A DNA stretch of 64,000 nucleotides, from the NCBI RefSeq assembly GCF_001426945.1, contig NZ_LMFS01000003.1:31041-95040 (forward strand). Reading direction: 5' to 3'. Position 1 is the stretch's first letter. Each line of letters begins with the position of its first letter. The notes beneath the pieces were generated by a model. It was given only the letters and a program-made list of their open reading frames with translations, did no database searches and was not told the DNA's origin. Positions 23,017 through 31,199 of this stretch are shown one piece after another. The position numbers and the translations under genes were made by a program. The DNA is from Pseudolabrys sp. Root1462. Lineage in GTDB: Bacteria > Pseudomonadota > Alphaproteobacteria > Rhizobiales > Xanthobacteraceae.

Positions 23017-23193
23017 TCAGGACGTGAGTTTCGAGCCGATCGCCAGACCGATGACGATGGCGCCCAAGAAGAGCACCATGAAGATACCGAACAGCCATTT
23101 GGCGATGGTGGCCGAGGCTTCCTCGACGCCGGTGAAGCCGAAAATGCCAGCGACGATGGCGATCAGCAGAAAAACAAAGGCCCATTTCAGCAT
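23017..23193 (-). CDS. DUF1328-family small membrane protein
   Basis: 58 residues with two transmembrane helices (AFVFLLIAIVAGIFGFTG and LFGIFMVLFLGAIVIGLAI) separated by the conserved VEEASATIAKWL loop, matching DUF1328 (YtjA-like). The biochemical role is unknown; in this order members are commonly part of the general stress regulon. ATG at 23193 has GGAG about 9 bases upstream. The EcfG-type promoter at 23225-23249 lies just upstream, which supports stress control directly from sequence. Confidence 0.92.
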   Translation of the reverse strand: MLKWAFVFLLIAIVAGIFGFTGVEEASATIAKWLFGIFMVLFLGAIVIGLAIGSKLTS

Positions 23194-23224
23194 GGCGACG
23201 ACTCCGCTTGCTCGATCACGCAAT

Positions 23225-23249
23225 AACGGAACAGAGCGAGCCGAGTTCC
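23225..23249 (-). promoter_or_regulatory. EcfG-type general stress promoter for the DUF1328 gene
   Basis: On the minus strand GGAAC (23245-23249) and CGTT (23225-23228) are separated by exactly 16 bases, the consensus for the alphaproteobacterial stress sigma factor EcfG. The -10 element is about 32 bases before the DUF1328 start codon. Confidence 0.75.
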
Positions 23250-23255
23250 ATCACG

Positions 23256-24143
23256 TCAGTCGAGCGCCGGCTTGAACGGCCGCGTGCCGCGGGTGCGCGG
23301 ATCGCGGGCGGTCCAGCGACCGGCTTCGACGCGCGCGAGAAAGTCGCCAACCACAGCGTTGAACAGATCCGGCTCTTCGAGATTCACGACGTGGCCGGTC
23401 TTGGGCATCACGACCAGGCCCGAGGCCTGCAGTGCGTCCTTGAGGAACAGGCTCGGCTCGACACAGCGGTCGTCCTCATCGCCGACGACGATCAGCGCCG
23501 GCGTCGTAAGCTTCCGTATCGCATTCTCGAAATCGTAGAGCGACGGTCGCGCGCCTTGGAAGCCGCGTGAGGTATTGGCGGAGCCTTTGGCATCGTGCGC
23601 CGCCAGCCGCACCACGAACTCGGCATAACCGCGCGGATCCTTCACGTCGAACGTCACGCGCGCCGCGCTCTTGCCATAGCTCGCCGCCACCGCCGCCGAA
23701 CCTTTCGCCTCGAACTCGTCGCCGAGCGCGCGAGAGAAGGCGTGAAAGTCCTTGGTGTACCAGCGCTCGGAGCCCGAGCCGGTACCAGCCAGCACCAGCG
23801 AGCGCACCCGGGACGGATGATTGAGCGCCACCTGCAACGAAGTGTAGCCGCCCATCGACAGGCCAATGAGATGCGCCTTGTCGATGCCGAGCTGATCCAA
23901 CACGGCGACGCAGTCGCGCATGACGTGCTCATAGCTGAACTTTTCGGCGCCCTCAGGGACATCGGACGGCGTATAGCCGCGCGCCGAATAGGCAATGCAG
24001 CGGTGCCGCTTGCCGAATTCCCGCATCTGCGGCTCCCAGCCGCTGTGATCGGAAGCGAATTCGTGGACGAATACGATCGGCGTCCCCTGCCCGGTTTCCT
24101 CGTAATAAAGCTTGACGTTGTCGGGCGTGGTAACGAACGGCAT
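23256..24143 (-). CDS. Alpha/beta hydrolase
   Basis: 295-residue cytoplasmic hydrolase. The nucleophile elbow is GLSMGG with Ser96; the acid is in VVGDEDDRCV and the catalytic His is in KTGHVVNLEEP. The oxyanion loop reads VHEFASDHSGW where many relatives have HG. Size and motifs suit a carboxylesterase, lactonase or C-C bond hydrolase such as the enol-lactone or meta-cleavage types; the sequence does not decide. It starts 30 bases after the glutamine-synthetase-like gene ends, in the same direction, so it is probably the third gene of a catabolic operon with a Rieske oxygenase. Confidence 0.88.
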   Translation of the reverse strand: MPFVTTPDNVKLYYEETGQGTPIVFVHEFASDHSGWEPQMREFGKRHRCIAYSARGYTPSDVPEGAEKFSYEHVMRDCVAVLDQLGIDKAHLIGLSMGGYTSLQVALNHPSRVRSLVLAGTGSGSERWYTKDFHAFSRALGDEFEAKGSAAVAASYGKSAARVTFDVKDPRGYAEFVVRLAAHDAKGSANTSRGFQGARPSLYDFENAIRKLTTPALIVVGDEDDRCVEPSLFLKDALQASGLVVMPKTGHVVNLEEPDLFNAVVGDFLARVEAGRWTARDPRTRGTRPFKPALD

Positions 24144-24173
24144 TTCCTCATTCCTTTTCTTAATCAGGCAAGT

Positions 24174-25661
24174 TCAGAATAGATCGAGATATTCTTTCTG
24201 CTCCCACGGAGTCACGATCGTCTGATCGTGCGCACGCTCTGGCTCTTCCTTTTCGAAGCGCTCGCGCTCGGCGTCCTTGATATGGGCGTAGTAATCGATG
24301 AAAGCGGCGCCGAATATCGCCCGGAAGGTTTCATCGGCGCGCAGCGCAGTCACCGCTTCGCTCAGCGACTTAGGCAGCAATGCCGCAGCCGTCTCATAAG
24401 GCGTGTCGGCCGACGCGCCGGGATCGAGCTTCCGCGCGATGCCGTCAAGGCCGCAATAGATCTGCGATGCCATGTAGAGATAAGGATTGGCCGCCGGCTC
24501 GCCGACGCGGTTTTCAAGATGCGTCGATGATGCGCCCGGCTCGCCAAGGAGCCGCATCATCACGCCGCGATTATCGCGCGCCCAGATCGCGCGATCCGGC
24601 GCCAGCGAATAAGGCCGATAACGCTTGTAGCCGTTGACCGTCGGCGTGGTGAAGGCCGCGGCCGCGCGTGCATGCGCAAGAAGGCCGCCGAGATAATACT
24701 TCCCAAGCGTCGAAAGGCCATCGGGATCCACGAAGGCATTGCGCTTCGATCCGCGTTCGATCAGCGACTGGTGCAGATGCCAGCCGCTCGACATGACATT
24801 CGGCAGGCCAGGGCGGCACATGAAACTGGCCAGATAGCCATTGCGCCGTGCGATCTGTTTCACGGCCGCGCGGAACAGGATCATGGTGTCGGCGGCTTCA
24901 AGTCCAGTCTGCGGCCGGAACGTGAATTCAACCTGGCTGGGGCCAAGCTCCAACTCGACCGAGCGCAACGGCAAGCCGAGCGCCTCGACCCCTTTGCGCA
25001 GGATCTCGATGGCAGGATCGACCATGTCGAAGCGCGACTCGGTGAGATACTGGTAGCCTTGCGTCAGCAGGCTGACCTCAGGCGCCTGCGGCGGCCAGGT
25101 CGCCGCCTCCGCCGTCAGCTTCGGGTCGTCCAGGCGAAACAGATAGAACTCCACTTCAAGCCCGGCGAGGAAATCGTAGCCGGCCTTGCCCAGCATCGAC
25201 AGCGCGTCGCGATAGATCGTCCGCGTCGAGAAAGGCACCGGCTTGCCGTTGGTGAAATAGATATCGCACAGCAGCCAGCCGGTCTTGTTCGCCCAAGGAA
25301 GGATGCGGAACGTCGTCGGATCGGCGATCATGGTGAAGTCGGCGCCGCCCTGCATTTCGGCCATGCCGAAGCCGCCGCCGGCTGTGAACACCGGAAACAC
25401 GCTCTTGTGCGCGGTGTCCTTGGCGAGCAGCGTCGAGGTCATGTTGACGCCGTTGCGCAGCGCGCTCACGACTTCAGAGGCGAGAAGCGTCTTGCCGCGC
25501 AGCACGCCGTGCTGATCCGCGAAGGAGAAGCGCACGACCTCGAGCTTGTTCGCCTTGATTGCGCGGTCGACCTCAGCCGCGGCCCTCGCCTGCTCGGCGG
25601 ACCACAGGCCGTGGCGGGAGACAAAGGAGTCTGAGGATTTAGTCGCCTTGCGAGGAGCCAT
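24174..25661 (-). CDS. Glutamine-synthetase-family enzyme (GlnA-like, non-housekeeping)
   Basis: 495 residues with the GS catalytic fold: metal ligands in GLEVEFYLF, the ELELGPSQVEFTFRP block, SSGWHLHQSL with the ammonium/glutamate histidine region, and the ATP-binding NRGVMMRLLGEPGASSTHLENR. The N-terminal half carries FSFADQHGVLRGK, also seen in gamma-glutamyl ligases of this class. Divergence from GlnA and its place between a Rieske oxygenase and a hydrolase suggest gamma-glutamylation of an amine instead of ammonia assimilation, as for the GS-like subunit of aniline oxidation. That function is inference. A compound palindrome separates it from the oxygenase gene. Confidence 0.88.
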   Translation of the reverse strand: MAPRKATKSSDSFVSRHGLWSAEQARAAAEVDRAIKANKLEVVRFSFADQHGVLRGKTLLASEVVSALRNGVNMTSTLLAKDTAHKSVFPVFTAGGGFGMAEMQGGADFTMIADPTTFRILPWANKTGWLLCDIYFTNGKPVPFSTRTIYRDALSMLGKAGYDFLAGLEVEFYLFRLDDPKLTAEAATWPPQAPEVSLLTQGYQYLTESRFDMVDPAIEILRKGVEALGLPLRSVELELGPSQVEFTFRPQTGLEAADTMILFRAAVKQIARRNGYLASFMCRPGLPNVMSSGWHLHQSLIERGSKRNAFVDPDGLSTLGKYYLGGLLAHARAAAAFTTPTVNGYKRYRPYSLAPDRAIWARDNRGVMMRLLGEPGASSTHLENRVGEPAANPYLYMASQIYCGLDGIARKLDPGASADTPYETAAALLPKSLSEAVTALRADETFRAIFGAAFIDYYAHIKDAERERFEKEEPERAHDQTIVTPWEQKEYLDLF

Positions 25662-25666
25662 TAAGC

Positions 25667-25797
25667 ACCGTCATGCCCGGCCTTGTGCCGGGCATCCACG
25701 TCCTTTGACGTGGCAGGGATTGTAAGACGTGGATGGCCGGGACATAGGTGTTCTTTAGAACGCGTTCTTTGAACAGCTTTGCCCGGCTATGACGCGT
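25667..25797. repeat. Compound dispersed palindrome element
   Basis: Three nested palindromes in a row: GTCATGCCCGGCC...GCCGGGCAT, then CCACGTC-CTTT-GACGTGG, then ATGGCCGGGAC...GCCCGGCTATGAC whose loop holds a GTTCTTTAGAAC / GTTCTTTGAAC pair. The same module order occurs at 54511-54603 and 34830-34978. It fills most of the gap between two genes of one probable operon. Confidence 0.75.
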
Positions 25798-25820
25798 GTC
25801 CGCCATGGCGCGAGCGACGA

Positions 25821-27131
25821 TTACCCGGCCTTCCAGCTCATCGCCTGGCGGCGCTCGGCCTCCGAGCGCTGATAATAACCCTTCCAGTCATCGACCGGCC
25901 CGATGCCGTCGATCGCGAGGGGTCCAGTAATGCCCGCCGCCTTCGACTCATCGACCACCATGATCGGCCGCTCGCCCTTGCTGGATGCTTCCAGCGACTG
26001 CCGCAGCAGGCGGCGATAGGCAATGATCGCCTTGTCCGAGGTGCCGAGGTGCTCCTGCGTCCGGTCCTGGATCGCGCCCATCGACTCGCAGGCCCACTGA
26101 TCGTGCACGTTGATGTCGGCGCCCATGCCGGTATAGGTCTCGCTTTCCTGCTCGTGCGGATCGAAACCGTAATCGTTGCTCTTGTTGCGGTTCGGGATGT
26201 AGTCCGGCAGCTGATACAGCTCGAGGCGCTGGTTGCGCATCGTGTCCTTGTCCACCGGCTTATCGAACGACGTGAAGATCGCGTACCAGTAGTGTTTGGT
26301 GTCGTCGATCGGCACATGCCATTGCGATATCGTCATCTCGCGGCTCATCGGAATCATGAATGCATTGGGAAACACCAGGTTGGTGACACGCACATGAGTG
26401 GAGGCGTCGCTGATCTGGCGCAGCGTGACGATGCGGAAGCCGTAATCGGTCTCATCGACCTCGATACGCGGCCGCGTCACCTCGCGCATGATCCGGGTCA
26501 TCGGCATGTCCGCGTCCTTGGTGTTGTCGCGGAACATCTTGCCGTAGCCCTTGTTCGGGTCTTCGTCATGGAAGAACCGATGAAGAAACGAGGTGTGCAC
26601 CGGATCGATGCCGACCTCGAGTGACTGCAGCCAGTTGCAATCGATCATGCCTTTGAACGCGAACGTGTGGCTGTCCGGCGCGACGAAGCAATCGAAATGC
26701 GGAAGGGCCGGCGGTTCGCCCTCCCCGAGATGGGCGAACAGGATGCCGCTTTTCTCGACGACCGGATAAGCCTTCTGCTTGATGTTGGCGCAGAGATTGC
26801 TGTCGTCAGGCTCGGCCGGCGTCTGCAGGCATTTGCCGTTTATGTCGAACAGCCAGCCGTGGAAGGCGCAGCGCAAGCCGCCGTCCTCGAGGCGGCCGAA
26901 GGCCAGATCGGTGCCGCGATGGGGGCAGTGGCGGCCGACCAGGCCGTAGCGGCCTTTGTCGTCCTTGAACATCACCAGGTCTTCGCCGAACAGCCGCACC
27001 GGCTTGATCGGCCGGTTGCCCTTGAGTTCGTCGACCAGCGCGGCCGGTTGCCAGTATTGCCGCATCAGGCGGCCGGCCGGCGTGCCCGGACCTGTGCGGG
27101 TGATGAGGTCGTTCTGCTCGGCGCTCAGCAT
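25821..27131 (-). CDS. Rieske non-heme iron oxygenase, alpha subunit
   Basis: 436-residue oxygenase. The Rieske centre ligands are Cys69, His71, Cys88 and His91 (RHCPHRG and CAFHGW). The mononuclear iron facial triad region is LEVGIDPVHTSFLH. The layout suits the phthalate-dioxygenase class, which works without a beta subunit. It adds one or two oxygen atoms to an aromatic or similar substrate with electrons from a separate reductase; no reductase or ferredoxin gene is nearby, so that partner must lie elsewhere. It is the first gene of the minus-strand set with the GS-like enzyme and hydrolase. Substrate unknown. Confidence 0.93.
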   Translation of the reverse strand: MLSAEQNDLITRTGPGTPAGRLMRQYWQPAALVDELKGNRPIKPVRLFGEDLVMFKDDKGRYGLVGRHCPHRGTDLAFGRLEDGGLRCAFHGWLFDINGKCLQTPAEPDDSNLCANIKQKAYPVVEKSGILFAHLGEGEPPALPHFDCFVAPDSHTFAFKGMIDCNWLQSLEVGIDPVHTSFLHRFFHDEDPNKGYGKMFRDNTKDADMPMTRIMREVTRPRIEVDETDYGFRIVTLRQISDASTHVRVTNLVFPNAFMIPMSREMTISQWHVPIDDTKHYWYAIFTSFDKPVDKDTMRNQRLELYQLPDYIPNRNKSNDYGFDPHEQESETYTGMGADINVHDQWACESMGAIQDRTQEHLGTSDKAIIAYRRLLRQSLEASSKGERPIMVVDESKAAGITGPLAIDGIGPVDDWKGYYQRSEAERRQAMSWKAG

Positions 27132-27236
27132 GGCGAATTCCCCTGGTGCTCTTGTAGCCAGATCGGGGCTTCGTTACCGCGCAGCCCCGTCCGCTCGGCT
27201 TCGGCCCTATTCGAGCACAGGCGCGCCAAAATGCAA

Positions 27237-27260
27237 AAGGCCGGCACAACGGCCGGCCTT
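27237..27260 (-). terminator. Intrinsic terminator of the GIY-YIG-like gene
   Basis: AAGGCCGGC and GCCGGCCTT flank a 6-base loop, beginning 22 bases after the stop at 27283, and are followed on the minus strand by TTGCATTTT. Confidence 0.7.
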
Positions 27261-27282
27261 CCTCAAATCGGTGCTGGTTTGC

Positions 27283-27651
27283 TCAGCCGGCGTTGCGCGC
27301 GCTGAAGCCCTGATCGAGGCGGCGGCGCCAGGCGCTCTGGCGCAGGCCGTGAAAGCGGCTCGCCGCGGTCTTGGCCTCGGCGCGGCTTGCGGTTGCGTAG
27401 GTGCGATATTCGAGATCGTTGACGGCCGACACCAGCGGTTGCTTGCCGAACAGGCGCGCCAGCGGGCTGGCGCCGCCATTGACCTTGAGTTCGGAGATTG
27501 CGTTGGCGACGTTGCGGGCGGAGCCGAACGCAACGACACGACCGGTCATCGTGTGGCGCACTTCATAGACGCCAGGACCGATCGGCGCTTCAACGACGCC
27601 ACCGCTGTGCGCATCGGGAAAGCGCTTCCAAGTGCTCCAAGTCTGTACCAT
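27283..27651 (-). CDS. Conserved hypothetical protein with GIY-YIG-like N terminus
   Basis: 122 residues. The block GPGVYEVRHTMTGRVVAFGS resembles the first strands of GIY-YIG nuclease folds, where GVYxVR...G..V.YIG is common, but the second tyrosine of the motif is Phe here and the downstream catalytic Arg/Glu are not clear. The C-terminal half is basic and helical (AEAKTAASRFHGLRQSAWRRR). A nucleic-acid role is possible but unproved. AAGGA precedes the ATG. Upstream on its strand there is GGAAC-N16-AGTT, one base away from the EcfG promoter consensus, so stress control is possible. A terminator follows at 27237-27260. Confidence 0.65.
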   Translation of the reverse strand: MVQTWSTWKRFPDAHSGGVVEAPIGPGVYEVRHTMTGRVVAFGSARNVANAISELKVNGGASPLARLFGKQPLVSAVNDLEYRTYATASRAEAKTAASRFHGLRQSAWRRRLDQGFSARNAG

Positions 27652-27838
27652 AGCGAGAAATCCTTACGCGACACCGGACGGCGACCCACGCGAGAACTCG
27701 TCACCTAAGCATTGGTTCCCCTAGGTCAATACCGGGTGTTGATAAATATCACTTCCGATAAAATTTAACCGGCAGGAATACCGATGCCGTGTTGCCGGTC
27801 ACAAAAACCGCGGCAGTCGATTTCGCCACCGGATAGCG

Positions 27839-28687
27839 CTAATGGCCGGGCAGCACAAGGATTTTCGGCTTCACCGGCATCGTCGCCTTGGACAGGACGA
27901 CCGACGGCACAGCGAGCGTTTCGATATCCCATTCCTGCTTCATGCGTTCCAGAAAACGATTGAGCGAATACGTGTTGAAATAATGCATGGGAATGAGCAG
28001 CGGCGCCTTCAGCGCATGCAGCACCTCGACCATGCCGTCGAGATCGAGCGTGTAGCTGCCGTCGACCGGCACCATGACCACATCGACGCGGCCCATCTCA
28101 TCGAGTTGCTGTTGCGTCAGCGTGCCGTGCAGATGGCCGAGATGCGCGACGCATAGGCTGGCGATTTCGAAGATGAAAATCGAGTTGCCGTGACGCTCGA
28201 CGGTGCCGCTGAAAGTGCGGATGTTCGTGGGGACGTTGCGAACGCGAACATCCTTGTAAGTAAGATCGATGCGCGCCGGCTTCTCGTCGTCGGCCCAGCC
28301 GCGCAGCACATGCGCAATGCCCGCATCCGGATGCGACGTATAGTGGGTCGAGTGCGCGTGGTTCATCGTGACGATGTCGGGCGTCACCAGCGGCCTGACG
28401 TAGTCGTTGTAATCCGTGGCGATGCGCACGAGCTGCGGGCTCTCGAGCAGGAAGGTCGCGTGCCCCACGTAAGTGATACGCATCTGATCGGCGTTGAGCG
28501 CGGCAAGCCTCATCGAAGCCGGCTGGAACAGCGGCGAACGCGATGCGATCAGGCCCGGACAGCCCTCGCGCATTTCGGGCTTGCCCTCCGGCTTGGCGGG
28601 AGCAGCGCCTTGCGCGACCGCATCGCTGAGCGGAGCCAGCGCCAGGCCCGCGGCCAGCAGCGCCATCTTCAGAATCGAGCCGACCAT
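27839..28687 (-). CDS. Exported metallo-beta-lactamase-fold protein
   Basis: 282 residues with a Sec signal (LKMALLAAGLALAPLSDAVAQ). The MBL fold is visible: ITYVGHATFLLES, the histidine motif MNHAHSTHY, GHLHGTLT, PVDGSYTLD and PMHYF. The motif reads HxHxTH where HxHxDH is canonical, so the Asp that holds the second metal is replaced by Thr. That could mean a one-metal or non-hydrolytic enzyme. It resembles UlaG/RomA-like periplasmic members more than beta-lactamases. ATG at 28687 has GGTGTG just upstream and starts right at the signal peptide. No neighbour suggests a substrate. Confidence 0.82.
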   Translation of the reverse strand: MVGSILKMALLAAGLALAPLSDAVAQGAAPAKPEGKPEMREGCPGLIASRSPLFQPASMRLAALNADQMRITYVGHATFLLESPQLVRIATDYNDYVRPLVTPDIVTMNHAHSTHYTSHPDAGIAHVLRGWADDEKPARIDLTYKDVRVRNVPTNIRTFSGTVERHGNSIFIFEIASLCVAHLGHLHGTLTQQQLDEMGRVDVVMVPVDGSYTLDLDGMVEVLHALKAPLLIPMHYFNTYSLNRFLERMKQEWDIETLAVPSVVLSKATMPVKPKILVLPGH

Positions 28688-28815
28688 TTCACACCACCCG
28701 TGCTCGTCCGGCGGTGTCAATCTGACATGGAATGGAAAGGCGGGCTACCGGCCTCACGCCAAAATGAAAGCGGCGCCGAACTGGCGCCGCTGACGAAGGC
28801 CCGTGACCGATCGCG

Positions 28816-29835
28816 CTATTCGAAGTAGCGCCGGTCGCGCATCGAGACGATGATACCCTTCGGCGTTTGCACGACCCAACGGCCATCGAGACGGCGGATC
28901 GATTCCACCGGACCAAGCCCAGGCAGCGGCGCGCCGGGCACGATCTGATAGACGTCGCCGAACTGGCCCTGCACGTAGACGTAGCCGTTCGAGGCGCCGC
29001 GGATCGACCAGTTCCGAATGATCGCGGGACGCACCGGCTGGACCGAAGCGGGAATGGCCGGCGGTACGACATTGGCCGTGGCGACGCGCAAGGGCGCCGG
29101 GCGCGGCGTCGGCACGTCGGCGACAGCGGTCGCTGGCGTGGCCGCGGGCGTCGTGGTCTGCGGCGCCGAGATCGAGCCGGTGACATCCGACTCTTTCTTC
29201 ATCTGTTCGCTCTGCTCGTGCAGCTTCTTCTCAAGGCTCGCAGTCTGAATCTGCGCGCGCTTATTGGCCGCATCCAGATTGGCCTTCAGCGTCGTCACTT
29301 CCTTGGCGAGCTTGGCCACCGACTGCTGCATGGCCTTGTTTTCTTCCTGCGCCGCGATGTTGACCTGCGGCTTATCCGCGAGGCCGCCGGTCGCGTAGGC
29401 GCCGACAACGGCGCCGAGCGCGGCGCCGATGGCAACCGATGCGGCGAGCCGCATGGTGCGCCAGTGCCGGGGCTTCAGCGTCGAGCGACGCTGCGGCTTG
29501 TCGTCGCCATTGAGCGGCTCGAACGGCGCCTCATCGGCGAAGTCCGATTTCGTCATAGGCACCAGCGCCCGCAGCGGCGCGCGCAAAGTCGCGCTGTTGG
29601 CGGCTTCGACTTCAGGCTCGGCCTTCGGCGCGGAGGTTTCTTCCTCGATCGCGACCGGTTCGGAGATCGCGGGCGAAACCGAAGGCGACTCGACGTCCGG
29701 CAGGTCGCGCTTGGCGCTGGTCGCCGAGCTCTCGGCCGTCACATCCGGCGGCGTCGGCGGCACTGCGCCGGGATTGTCACCCTTCGGATCGAATTTGGAT
29801 TCGAATTTTGGGTCGAATTCGTCGCGGTCGGCCAT
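28816..29835 (-). CDS. Inner-membrane anchored coiled-coil protein, function unknown
   Basis: 339 residues. The N-terminal ~120 are acidic and Pro/Ser/Ala-rich and probably cytoplasmic. A single membrane helix follows (RLAASVAIGAALGAVVGAYATG). Next is a coiled coil (NKAMQQSVAKLAKEVTTLK, QIQTASLEKKLHEQSEQMKK), a Pro/Ala linker, and a C-terminal domain of about 70 residues (NWSIRGASNGYVYVQGQFGD, VQTPKGIIVSMRDRRYF). The architecture suggests a periplasmic sensor or scaffold. ATG at 29835 is favoured since GGAG lies 7 bases upstream; other in-frame starts occur at 29841 and 29859. A 10-base perfect inverted repeat sits just upstream. Confidence 0.75.
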   Translation of the reverse strand: MADRDEFDPKFESKFDPKGDNPGAVPPTPPDVTAESSATSAKRDLPDVESPSVSPAISEPVAIEEETSAPKAEPEVEAANSATLRAPLRALVPMTKSDFADEAPFEPLNGDDKPQRRSTLKPRHWRTMRLAASVAIGAALGAVVGAYATGGLADKPQVNIAAQEENKAMQQSVAKLAKEVTTLKANLDAANKRAQIQTASLEKKLHEQSEQMKKESDVTGSISAPQTTTPAATPATAVADVPTPRPAPLRVATANVVPPAIPASVQPVRPAIIRNWSIRGASNGYVYVQGQFGDVYQIVPGAPLPGLGPVESIRRLDGRWVVQTPKGIIVSMRDRRYFE

Positions 29836-29861
29836 GGCCATGCTCCGGCAGGTGTTCACCG

Positions 29862-29888
29862 ATTGGTAACCACGTTCGGGTTACCAAT
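29862..29888. repeat. Perfect inverted repeat upstream of the coiled-coil membrane protein gene
   Basis: ATTGGTAACC and GGTTACCAAT separated by 7 bases, with a further GGTTACC directly after. It lies 27 bases before the start codon at 29835, in an 86-base gap. It could be an operator, or an RNA hairpin ahead of the ribosome site; no T-run supports a terminator. Confidence 0.55.
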
Positions 29889-29921
29889 TGGTTACCGGAG
29901 CTGGATGGCTCGGCCAGCGGC

Positions 29922-30923
29922 CTACAAAGCGAGGCCGCGTTCCGCCGCCAGCGCCTTCAGCGAGACCGCCGGGCGGGCGCCGATGTGCTGGATGACTTCG
30001 GCCGCGGCGAGACCGCCGAGCCGGGCCGCGGTGCGGTGATCCTTGCCGCGGGCGAGGCCGACGAGGAAACCGGCCGCGAACAGATCGCCAGCACCGGTCG
30101 CGTCCGCCACCTGCTGAACCGGCGCCGCCGGCACTGCTTCGATCCGGTCCGGCGTGACGACGACGCAGCCCTTTTCGCTGCGGGTCACGACGGCGAGCTT
30201 GGCTTCCTTCTGCAGCGCCATGCTGGCGACGGCGAAATCGGAGGTCTCATAGAGACTGTGCAGTTCGTGTTCATTGGCAAACACGATATCGACGGTGCCC
30301 TTGCGGATGAGGTCGAAGAATTCGCCGCGATAGCGATCGACGCAGAACGAATCCGACAGCGTGAGCGCGACGCGGCGGCCGTTCTTGTGGGCGATATCGG
30401 CGGCCTTGACGAAAGCTTCCTTGGCCTGCGGCGGGTCCCACAGATAGCCTTCGAGATAGACCACTTCCGCCGCGGCGACCTGCGCCTCATCGATGTCGCT
30501 TGGGCGCAGATCCTGCGCCGCGCCGAGATAGGTGTTCATGGTGCGCTCGCCGTCGGGCGTGACCATGATGTAGCAGCGCGCGGTCGAAGCACCGTCGTTC
30601 GCCGGCTTGGTATCGAAAGCGACGCGCAGCGAACGGATATCGTGCGCGAAGGCCTTGCCGAGAACGTCGTCCTTGACCTTGCCGACAAAGGCGGCGCGGG
30701 CCCCGAAACTCGCCACGCCGGCGATCGTGTTGGCGGCCGAGCCGCCCGAGGATTCGGTCGCCGGCCCCATGGCGTCGTAGATCGCCTGGGCGCGCGCCTC
30801 GTCAATCAACGTCATGGCCCCTTTCTGCATGCCCTGCGCGACCAGAAAGTCGTCGTCGGCGCGAGCAATGACGTCGACGATGGCGTTGCCAATGCCGAGC
30901 ACGTCGTAGCGGGAAGCGGTCAT
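29922..30923 (-). CDS. PfkB-family kinase, adenosine-kinase-like
   Basis: 333-residue ribokinase-fold enzyme. The N-terminal GIGNAIVDVIARADD and ESSGGSAANTIAGVASFG match the first PfkB signature region, and DATGAGDLFAAGFLVG is the second, carrying the catalytic Asp in GAGD. The nucleoside-type N terminus and length fit the group commonly annotated as adenosine kinase in this order, which would salvage adenosine to AMP. Substrate cannot be fixed by sequence; another nucleoside or sugar is possible. GAGG precedes the ATG, and a promoter is visible at 30953-30980. Confidence 0.87.
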   Translation of the reverse strand: MTASRYDVLGIGNAIVDVIARADDDFLVAQGMQKGAMTLIDEARAQAIYDAMGPATESSGGSAANTIAGVASFGARAAFVGKVKDDVLGKAFAHDIRSLRVAFDTKPANDGASTARCYIMVTPDGERTMNTYLGAAQDLRPSDIDEAQVAAAEVVYLEGYLWDPPQAKEAFVKAADIAHKNGRRVALTLSDSFCVDRYRGEFFDLIRKGTVDIVFANEHELHSLYETSDFAVASMALQKEAKLAVVTRSEKGCVVVTPDRIEAVPAAPVQQVADATGAGDLFAAGFLVGLARGKDHRTAARLGGLAAAEVIQHIGARPAVSLKALAAERGLAL

Positions 30924-30952
30924 GCGATACCTCGTTAAATTAAAGCGGGCGC

Positions 30953-30980
30953 ACTATAGCGGCGCACGGCGGCGAGGCAA
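30953..30980 (-). promoter_or_regulatory. Sigma-70-type promoter for the PfkB-family kinase
   Basis: On the minus strand TTGCCT (30975-30980) and TATAGT (30953-30958) are 16 bases apart, giving a start near 30946 and a leader of about 23 bases. Confidence 0.6.
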
Positions 30981-31052
30981 TGCGCGACCACCGGTGGGCA
31001 GCCAGCGCGCCTCCTGACCTTATGCTTATCCGAGGGACGGAAAGTGCCAGCA

Positions 31053-31169
31053 TCAGTGCGGCGGCGGGAGCCGATTCAGCACTTCCAGACTCCACCAGAG
31101 AAAGTAGCCGCCGATCAGGATGCCGAGGCCGACTTTCACCAGCTGGATGATCAGTTCGTCTTTGGTCAT
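31053..31169 (-). CDS. 38-residue single-helix membrane protein
   Basis: A very short gene: ATG at 31169, TGA at 31053. The product starts [10 protein letters not shown], has one hydrophobic helix with a WW pair ([14 protein letters not shown]) and ends NRLPPPH. The codons look real for this genome, and a fair -10 (TATAGG, 31200-31205) with a weak -35 17 bases away gives a 24-base leader. There is no strong ribosome site. It is divergent from trpS. Such tiny membrane proteins often tune a larger membrane complex; no partner is evident here. Confidence 0.6.
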   Translation of the reverse strand: MTKDELIIQLVKVGLGILIGGYFLWWSLEVLNRLPPPH

Positions 31170-31199
31170 TTGAAGCCCTACCGCGTCGCTCGTGCGTCA

